Source of the DNA: Fibrobacter sp. UBA1313 | GTDB lineage: Bacteria > Fibrobacterota > Fibrobacteria > Fibrobacterales > Fibrobacteraceae | NCBI GenBank assembly: GCA_002307115.1 | Contig: DBTP01000192.1 | Span: 1-11,312 of the forward strand | Length of the DNA stretch: 11,312 nt | Reading direction: 5' to 3' | Shown here: positions 6,781 to 11,312 of the stretch, piece by piece | Position numbering within the stretch: the first letter of the stretch is position 1 | How the letters are laid out: every line of letters starts with the position of its first letter | Translations under genes and position numbers: made by a program | The notes under the pieces: model-generated | Seen by the model: only the letters and a program-made list of their open reading frames with translations | What the model was told of the DNA's origin: nothing | Database searches by the model: none

Positions 6781-7182
6781 GCTACTGCAAAAGCAAAAAA
6801 GATCTACCGCGGCACTGGTCGGCGTAAGAATGCCATCGCTGCTGTCATTTTAAAGCCAGGTACCGGCAAACGCGTCATTAATGGTCGTGATTTCACAGAC
6901 TATTTCCATTCTGACGTGCAGAACATGATTGCAAACCTTCCTTTCTCTATTCTTGGCAATGCTGAGGAATGGGATGTGGAAGTCACCGCTCGTGGCGGTG
7001 GAATTGCAGGTCAAATGGGTGCCGTTCGTTTGGGCGTTTCTCGCGCTCTCGTCGAAAATGATCCCGCGGTTAAGAGCCCCTTGAAGAAGGAAGGCTTGAT
7101 GACTCGTGATGCCCGTGCTGTTGAACGTAAGAAGTTTGGTCGAAAGAAAGCTCGCAAGCGCTTCCAATTCTCCAAACGTTAA
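6778..7182 (+). CDS. rpsI: 30S ribosomal protein S9, apparent ATC start
   Basis: Small-subunit protein whose C-terminal tail reaches the P-site tRNA. The frame from 6778 gives 134 residues, close to the usual 130. The conserved N-terminus GTGRRKNAIAAVIL (12-25), a central ARGGGIAGQMGAVRLGVSRAL segment (about 70-90) and the basic C-terminus RKRFQFSKR are all present. The first standard in-frame start codon is GTG at 6916 (residue 47), inside the fold, so a start there is not credible. The start is placed at ATC 6778 because of the SD 8 bases upstream and the M-A-T-A-K N-terminus it yields. Either the start is a real AUC (a codon class that IF3 normally discriminates against) or an ATG has been misread. 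A strong terminator follows. Confidence 0.9.
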   Translation: MATAKAKKIYRGTGRRKNAIAAVILKPGTGKRVINGRDFTDYFHSDVQNMIANLPFSILGNAEEWDVEVTARGGGIAGQMGAVRLGVSRALVENDPAVKSPLKKEGLMTRDARAVERKKFGRKKARKRFQFSKR

Positions 7183-7199
7183 TTTTCGAGTTTCTATAT

Positions 7200-7236
7200 T
7201 CGCGAAGCATCCCACTCGGTGCTTCGCGATTTTTCT
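7200..7236 (+). terminator. Rho-independent terminator after rplM-rpsI
   Basis: Perfect 10-bp stem TCGCGAAGCA/TGCTTCGCGA (7200-7209 with 7220-7229), a 10-base loop and a T run at 7230-7234. It starts 18 bases after the rpsI stop. The strongest terminator in the window; it implies that rpsB either has its own promoter or depends on read-through. Confidence 0.9.
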
Positions 7237-7344
7237 ATATATCGAGTGGATTCATTCACTGGTTCGCAGAGCGCCTCGGTGGTCAGCTTGCTGGCTTTGG
7301 TTGCTTAATGCGTTTCAGGTAGTATAACCGACTAGGAGTCAATT
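7237..7344 (+). promoter_or_regulatory. rpsB upstream region / leader, no clear promoter
   Basis: Sequence between the terminator and rpsB. A small hairpin, AGTGGA/TTCACT (7245-7250 with 7255-7260, including one G-U pair), can form. CGAGTGG at 7243-7249 is complementary to the terminator loop. An SD AGGAG (7334-7338) stands 6 bases before the rpsB ATG. I see no convincing sigma70 promoter pair; a TATAAC at 7323-7328 is too close to the SD to serve as -10. Confidence 0.4.
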
Positions 7345-8085
7345 ATGGCAAATCTGCCTTCTGTAGAAGACCTGCTCAGTGCAGGATCCCATTTCGGCCA
7401 CCAGACACAGCGCTGGAATCCGAAAATGAAACCTTACATTCTTGCTGAGAAGAACGGAATTTACGTTCTGAATCTCGATAAGACTACCAAGCTTCTTGAA
7501 GCGGCGGGCCAAGCTGCGGCACGCGTTTCTGCTTCTGGCAAGTCCGTTCTCTTTGTTGGTACAAAGCCGACGGCGCGTCAAGTTGTTGAAGATGCCGCCC
7601 ACAAGTGCAATCATTTTTTCGTTATCAATCGTTGGTTGGGTGGTATGTTGACGAACTTCCAGACAGTTCGCAAGTCCATTAAGCAGATTGACAAGATTGA
7701 CGAAATGGAAAATCAAGGTCTCTTTAAAGAACTTTCCAAGAAAGAAGTTCTTGACAAGAGCCGTGAACGTGATAAATTGCTCTCTGTCTTTGGTGGTATT
7801 CGTGAGATGGCAACCATTCCGGGTCTCGTCGTGGTTACGGATCTTCATCACGAAAAGATTGCTGTCGCTGAAGCTCGTCGTTTGAACATTCCTATTATCG
7901 GCATTTGCGATACCAATGTGGATCCGACTTTGGTCGATTTCCCAGTTCCTGCAAATGATGATGCGGTGAAGTCCATCAAGCTCATTATCGACTATATCGC
8001 AGCCAATGTGACCCCTCGTTCTAATGTCGCTAAAGAAGCGAACGCTGAAACTGCGAAGAAGTACGATAGCGCCGAGGTGAAGTAA
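7345..8085 (+). CDS. rpsB: 30S ribosomal protein S2
   Basis: 246 residues, the usual S2 length. Signatures: GSHFGHQTQRWNPKMKPYI (14-32), RWLGGMLTNF (97-106) and PGLVVVTDL followed by EARRLNIPIIGICDTNVDP (about 159-194). S2 joins late in 30S assembly and is needed for S1 binding. The start ATG has SD AGGAG 6 bases upstream. The stop is followed after one base by the tsf ATG, giving the classic rpsB-tsf pair. The C-terminal tail (about 226-246) is charged and low in complexity, as in many S2 proteins. Confidence 0.98.
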   Translation: MANLPSVEDLLSAGSHFGHQTQRWNPKMKPYILAEKNGIYVLNLDKTTKLLEAAGQAAARVSASGKSVLFVGTKPTARQVVEDAAHKCNHFFVINRWLGGMLTNFQTVRKSIKQIDKIDEMENQGLFKELSKKEVLDKSRERDKLLSVFGGIREMATIPGLVVVTDLHHEKIAVAEARRLNIPIIGICDTNVDPTLVDFPVPANDDAVKSIKLIIDYIAANVTPRSNVAKEANAETAKKYDSAEVK

Positions 8086-8086
8086 T

Positions 8087-8965
8087 ATGCAGATTACGGC
8101 ATCTATGGTTAATGAACTCCGCACCAAAACGGGTGTGGGCATGATGCAGTGCAAAAAAGCTTTGACGGAAACGGATGGCGATTTAGACAAGGCTGTAGAA
8201 CTTCTTCGCAAGCAAGGGGCTTCTGTAGCCGCGAAACGTGCGGATAAGGATGCTAAGGAAGGTCGTGTATTTCTCGTGGAAACACCCTCTAAAGCGGTTG
8301 CTTTTGAACTTAGCTGCGAAACAGAGCCAGTTTCCAAAAACGAAGATTTTATTGCTCTTTCCAACCTTGCCATTAAGGCTGTATTGGAACAGAACATTCA
8401 GTCTGTCGAAGAAATGAATGCTGCTGTTGTTGATGGCATTAAAGTCGGCGACCGTTTGCAGGATGTTCTGGTTAAGATTCAAGAGAACATTAGCTTTCGT
8501 AAGCTTGCCGTTATCAAATATGGTTCGAACGACATCATCGGTTTGTACTCCCACATGGGTGGAAAAATCGGCGTGATGACTCGTTTGGCTTTTGACGGCA
8601 CCCCAGCGGATGTTGCTGTGCTCAAAGCTGCTGCGAAGGATATTTGCATGCAAGCCGCGGCATTTGCTCCAGTCGCTGTGAACAATGCCTCTGTGGCTCC
8701 GGATACTATTGAAAAAGAACGTGAAATTGCTCGCGCTCAGATTGTTAACGAAGGCAAGACTCGTCCAGAATTCGTTGATCGTCAGATCGAAGGCCGTATC
8801 GCCAAGGTTCTTAAGGAAATGGTTCTTGAAGATCAGGAATTCTTTATGACTGAAAAGAATCCCAAGAAACTTTCTGTGAAGGATTATCTTTCTTCGGTAG
8901 GTACAGCTCAAGGTTTGAAGAGCCTTGCTGTAGTTGAATTTATCCGTTTCGAAAGAGGTAATTAA
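8087..8965 (+). CDS. tsf: Translation elongation factor Ts
   Basis: 292 residues; the guanine-nucleotide exchange factor for EF-Tu. The N-terminal UBA-like domain is textbook (TGVGMMQCKKALTE, 15-28), followed by the core (about 55-290, ending VEFIRFE). The motif usually written CETDFVARNEDF reads CETEPVSKNEDF here (77-88): the Asp80-Phe81 pair that intrudes next to the EF-Tu Mg2+ site in the E. coli complex is Glu-Pro. SD GAGGTGA (8074-8080) lies inside the end of rpsB, and the start is one base after its stop, so translation is probably coupled. The stop overlaps the pyrH start (TAATG). Confidence 0.97.
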   Translation: MQITASMVNELRTKTGVGMMQCKKALTETDGDLDKAVELLRKQGASVAAKRADKDAKEGRVFLVETPSKAVAFELSCETEPVSKNEDFIALSNLAIKAVLEQNIQSVEEMNAAVVDGIKVGDRLQDVLVKIQENISFRKLAVIKYGSNDIIGLYSHMGGKIGVMTRLAFDGTPADVAVLKAAAKDICMQAAAFAPVAVNNASVAPDTIEKEREIARAQIVNEGKTRPEFVDRQIEGRIAKVLKEMVLEDQEFFMTEKNPKKLSVKDYLSSVGTAQGLKSLAVVEFIRFERGN

Positions 8966-9681
8966 TGCTTAACGCACCAAAATTCCAAAGGGTTCTCCTC
9001 AAATTGAGTGGTGAAGCTCTTGCCGGTGCCAAGGGACATGGAATTGATTCCGAAATCTTGACCGAGATGGCTTCTGAAATCGCCTCTGTTGTCAAGTCTG
9101 GCGTCCAGGTGGCTTTGGTGATTGGCGGTGGAAATTTGGTGCGTGGCGTTTCTGCATCGGCAGGGGGCATGAATCGTGCTGCTGGTGATGCTATGGGAAT
9201 GCTTGGAACCGTGATGAATGGCCTTGCTATGCAGGACGCGCTCGATAAACAGGGCGTGAATTCTGTAGTAATGTCCGCCATTCGCATGGAACCTGTTTGT
9301 GAATTTTTTGATCGCCGTAAAGCGATGACACTACTTTCCTCCGGGAACGTGGTTATTTTTTCTGCCGGTACCGGGAATCCTTTTTTTACAACGGATAGTG
9401 CTGCTGCGTTGCGCGCCATTGAGATGGAGTGCGATGTAATTATGAAAGCAACGAAGGTGGATGGTATTTATACCGCTGATCCAGTCAAGGATCCCTCGGC
9501 AACTCGTTTCGATGATATTTCCTATAATGAAGTTATTCAGCGGGGTCTCCAAGTGATGGATACCGCCGCTATTGCCTTGTGCCTTGAACACAAAATGCCC
9601 ATTTTGGTCTTTAAAATGGTGAAAGGGAACTTGACTACGGCCACGGTTGAAGGTAGTTTAGGGACACTAGTGCACTGTTAA
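8965..9681 (+). CDS. pyrH: UMP kinase
   Basis: 238 residues, amino-acid-kinase fold. Phosphorylates UMP to UDP in pyrimidine nucleotide synthesis; bacterial enzymes are hexameric and commonly GTP-activated and UTP-inhibited. Motifs: KLSGEAL (13-19), IGGGN (53-57), GDAMGMLGTVMN (74-85), GTGNPFFTTDSAA (135-147) and KVDGIYTADP (164-173). The ATG overlaps the tsf stop by one base, with a GAGG SD at 8955-8958. Full length and intact. The tsf-pyrH-frr order is widely conserved. Confidence 0.98.
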   Translation: MLNAPKFQRVLLKLSGEALAGAKGHGIDSEILTEMASEIASVVKSGVQVALVIGGGNLVRGVSASAGGMNRAAGDAMGMLGTVMNGLAMQDALDKQGVNSVVMSAIRMEPVCEFFDRRKAMTLLSSGNVVIFSAGTGNPFFTTDSAAALRAIEMECDVIMKATKVDGIYTADPVKDPSATRFDDISYNEVIQRGLQVMDTAAIALCLEHKMPILVFKMVKGNLTTATVEGSLGTLVHC

Positions 9682-9693
9682 TTGTGTACACAA
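9682..9693. repeat. 12-bp perfect palindrome TTGTGTACACAA
   Basis: Begins on the base after the pyrH stop and lies in the 32-base pyrH-frr gap. A second, shorter palindrome, CACTAGTG (9665-9672), sits just upstream within the end of pyrH. As RNA it could only form a 4-bp stem with a 4-base loop, so it is more likely a DNA site, or chance, than a terminator. Confidence 0.5.
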
Positions 9694-9713
9694 CGATTTT
9701 GTAGAGGTTGATA

Positions 9714-10250
9714 ATGGCTGAAGAGTACGTTCAGAGAATGGAAAAGGCAATAGAGGCAACGGAACGCGAGTTTACTAAAATTCGTGCGGGTCAAGCAACT
9801 CCAGCCATCTTGAATAATATTCGTGTTGATTATTATGGCACCCCGACTCCCATTCCTCAAATTGCAAAGGTCTCTGTTCCAGAACCACGTATGCTTTTGG
9901 TGAGCCCTTGGGAAAAGTCCATGGTGGATGTCATCAATAAAGCGATTCTTGCGGCCAATATAGGGGTTTCTCCTATGATGGATGGAAACTGCATTCGTGT
10001 AGCGCTTCCCATTCTTACTTCCGAGCGCCGTCAAGAACTGGCTAAGATTGCGCGCAAGCACGCAGAAGAAGGGCGTGTGGCGATTCGTAATATTCGTCGC
10101 GATGCCAATGAAGCTATAAAGAAAATCAAAGATCTTCCTGAAGATGAAGTAAAGAAACTTCAAGAGGAGATTCAAAAGACGACCGATAAATTTATTGCTG
10201 ATGTCGATCGTATTCTCCAAGAAAAGGAAAACGACATCCTTAAGGTTTGA
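9714..10250 (+). CDS. frr: Ribosome recycling factor
   Basis: 178 residues. Splits the post-termination ribosome together with EF-G. Visible family features: IRAGQATPAIL (23-33), VDYYGTPTPI..A.VSVPEPR (38-59), SPWEKSM (64-70), GVSPMMDGNCIRVALP (84-99), VAIRNIRRDAN (122-132) and a helical, charged C-terminus. The start is ATG 9714, with AGAGG at 9703-9707 6 bases upstream; an in-frame TTG at 9708 abuts the SD and is rejected. Slightly shorter than the 185-residue E. coli protein. uppS follows 3 bases after its stop. Confidence 0.97.
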   Translation: MAEEYVQRMEKAIEATEREFTKIRAGQATPAILNNIRVDYYGTPTPIPQIAKVSVPEPRMLLVSPWEKSMVDVINKAILAANIGVSPMMDGNCIRVALPILTSERRQELAKIARKHAEEGRVAIRNIRRDANEAIKKIKDLPEDEVKKLQEEIQKTTDKFIADVDRILQEKENDILKV

Positions 10251-10253
10251 GCT

Positions 10254-10964
10254 ATGCCTAATTTGCTCAAACATGTCGCCATCATTATGGACGGGAATGG
10301 CCGTTGGGCCAAGAGCCGTGGTTTTGAAAGATTCCTCGGTCACCGTCGCGGAACCCAAGCTACCATTGATGCTGTGGAAGTAGGTGTAGATCTCCATTTG
10401 GAGCATCTGACACTTTATGTATTTAGCTCCGAAAATTGGCAACGCCCTAGTAAAGAAGTGGATTATCTCATGAATCTGCTGATTGAAATGGTGGCCAAAG
10501 AACTTCCCGATTTAATGACAAAAAATGTGAAGCTGGTCGTTATCGGCAACATACTTCGCTTGCCTGAAGGCCCTCGCGCAAAATTGCAAGAGGCAATTAA
10601 TAAAACGTCAAAAAATACAGGACTTCAACTCAACCTCGCTATCTCGTACGGGGGTCGTTTAGAAATTGTCGATGCCTGCAAAGCGATTGCGAAGATGGTC
10701 GCTGCTGGAGAGTTAGCCATTGACGCGATTGATGAGTCCGTATTTTCCAAGAATTTATACTTGAAAGGGGCTCCAGATCCAGATTTGGTGATTAGAACGG
10801 GTGGGGAATTTCGTCTTTCAAATTATTTGCTTTGGCAGGCCGCGTACAGTGAGTTTTATGTGACAGAGACACTGTGGCCAGATTTCACAAAGGAAGAATT
10901 TTTGAAAGCGGTTTCCTTGTATAGTACGCGTGAGCGTCGTTTCGGAAAGGTTTTGCATGAGTAA
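10254..10964 (+). CDS. uppS: Undecaprenyl diphosphate synthase (cis-prenyltransferase)
   Basis: 236 residues. Adds isopentenyl units to farnesyl diphosphate to make the C55 lipid carrier precursor for peptidoglycan and O-antigen. Conserved regions are all present: IMDGNGRWA (11-19, catalytic Asp13), GHRRG (29-33), FSSENWQRP (57-65), SYGGR (131-135), RTGGEFRLSNYLLWQ (181-195), YSEFY with E200, and LWPDF (207-211). SD AAGG at 10242-10245 overlaps the frr end. It overlaps cdsA by 8 bases. Confidence 0.98.
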   Translation: MPNLLKHVAIIMDGNGRWAKSRGFERFLGHRRGTQATIDAVEVGVDLHLEHLTLYVFSSENWQRPSKEVDYLMNLLIEMVAKELPDLMTKNVKLVVIGNILRLPEGPRAKLQEAINKTSKNTGLQLNLAISYGGRLEIVDACKAIAKMVAAGELAIDAIDESVFSKNLYLKGAPDPDLVIRTGGEFRLSNYLLWQAAYSEFYVTETLWPDFTKEEFLKAVSLYSTRERRFGKVLHE

Positions 10965-11312
10965 CTTAAAACTACGTCTTCTATTTTCGGCGATAGCGAT
11001 TCCCGTTGTTTTTGTTTGCCTATGGCTGAATGACGTAAGTCGTCTTTCATTGATGTGCTTTTTAGGGGGTGTGGGTGCTTGGGAATGGGCTCGCATGGTA
11101 TCTCAAAAATATCAAGGCCCATCCATGCAGGTGGTGGCTCCGGCTTCTGCTGTGGCATTAACCCTTGCTTGGATTTTTCAATCAGGCCATTTTTTTGGAC
11201 TTGCTCCGGTGACTGGTTTGGTTGGCCTGGTTCTCCTTGCTGTCATTGGTCTTTACATTGGTATCGCCTATGCAAAAGTGGAAGTGGATCACTTATTTCC
11301 TTGGTGGCTTTT
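10957..11312 (+). CDS. cdsA: Phosphatidate cytidylyltransferase, N-terminal part (cut by the window end)
   Basis: Integral membrane enzyme that makes CDP-diacylglycerol from phosphatidate and CTP. Only 118 residues are in the window. The N-terminus LKLRLLFSAIAIPVVF and the following GVGAWEWARMVSQK (about 38-51) are typical of CdsA, with hydrophobic segments at about 8-24, 28-44, 58-76 and 82-106. The C-terminal GxxxDxxxSxxGR-type signature lies outside. The start ATG 10957 overlaps the uppS end by 8 bases, with AAAGG at 10946-10950 about 6 bases upstream. The call also rests on the common frr-uppS-cdsA order. Confidence 0.88.
   Translation, partial: MSNLKLRLLFSAIAIPVVFVCLWLNDVSRLSLMCFLGGVGAWEWARMVSQKYQGPSMQVVAPASAVALTLAWIFQSGHFFGLAPVTGLVGLVLLAVIGLYIGIAYAKVEVDHLFPWWL

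Noticed and set aside
6778..7182. rpsI as a pseudogene or frameshifted gene
   Set aside because: The frame is intact from the conserved N-terminus to the stop, and S9 is essential; only the start codon is unusual.
7301..7328. TTGCTT-N16-TATAAC as an rpsB promoter
   Set aside because: Transcription would begin near 7335, inside the SD (7334-7338), and would remove the ribosome binding site of rpsB.
7339..8397. 352-codon open frame on the minus strand
   Set aside because: It lies opposite rpsB and the start of tsf, both unmistakable. Its translation resembles no family I know and is a shadow of biased codon use.
8183..8911. 242-codon open frame on the minus strand opposite tsf
   Set aside because: Shadow of tsf; no recognisable motifs and no SD-led context.
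9708..9716. TTG at 9708 as the frr start
   Set aside because: It directly abuts the SD (AGAGG 9703-9707); ATG 9714 has proper spacing and gives the usual N-terminus.
9678..10442. 254-codon open frame on the minus strand opposite frr and uppS
   Set aside because: Both plus-strand genes are certain; the antisense translation has no family features.

Overview
The window is a bacterial chromosomal segment, mostly housekeeping. It has moderate G+C (mid-40s percent by eye) and Shine-Dalgarno (SD) sequences before most genes. The order rplM-rpsI-rpsB-tsf-pyrH-frr-uppS-cdsA, with L13/S9 running directly into S2/EF-Ts, recalls the Fibrobacterota-Chlorobiota-Bacteroidota (FCB) group. The clear SD sequences argue against Bacteroidota proper, so a Fibrobacterota-like organism is my best but low-confidence guess. 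An inner-membrane 67K-type SppA and the isoprenoid and phospholipid genes fit a diderm.

Layout. Bases 1-4271 (+) hold a tightly packed cluster: the 3' part of sppA (membrane signal-peptide peptidase), a CNNM/CBS membrane protein, a NudC-type NADH/NAD-RNA pyrophosphatase, and a PPP-family (ApaH/PrpE-like) metallophosphatase. Gaps are 13, -4 and 11 bases. Bases 4277-5947 (-) hold one convergent gene for a membrane-anchored protein with a degenerate GGDEF domain and an apparently intact EAL c-di-GMP phosphodiesterase domain. Bases 5948-6325 are an AT-rich divergent intergenic region with promoter candidates, inverted repeats, a 29-bp A/T-only palindrome and a structured rplM leader. Bases 6326-7182 (+) hold rplM-rpsI, closed by a strong intrinsic terminator at about 7200-7236. 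Bases 7345-11312 (+) hold rpsB-tsf-pyrH-frr-uppS-cdsA, almost without gaps; cdsA runs off the right edge.

How the genes work together. The right half makes ribosome parts (L13, S9, S2), the EF-Tu exchange factor, UMP kinase, ribosome recycling factor and the first enzymes of undecaprenyl phosphate and CDP-diacylglycerol supply, so it links translation, pyrimidine nucleotides and envelope lipid synthesis. The left cluster mixes membrane proteolysis, a probable transporter-like protein and two hydrolases that could act on dinucleotides or nucleotide-capped RNA.

Most notable: rpsI has no ATG/GTG/TTG/CTG start ahead of its conserved N-terminus. The only reasonable start is an ATC codon 8 bases after a strong SD. 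Other points worth a look are an EF-Ts whose usual TDFV motif reads TEPV, a terminator loop complementary to the sequence just downstream, the A/T-only palindrome, and the NudC + PPP phosphatase pairing. I see no mobile element, CRISPR array, tRNA or rRNA, and no convincing wholly new system.
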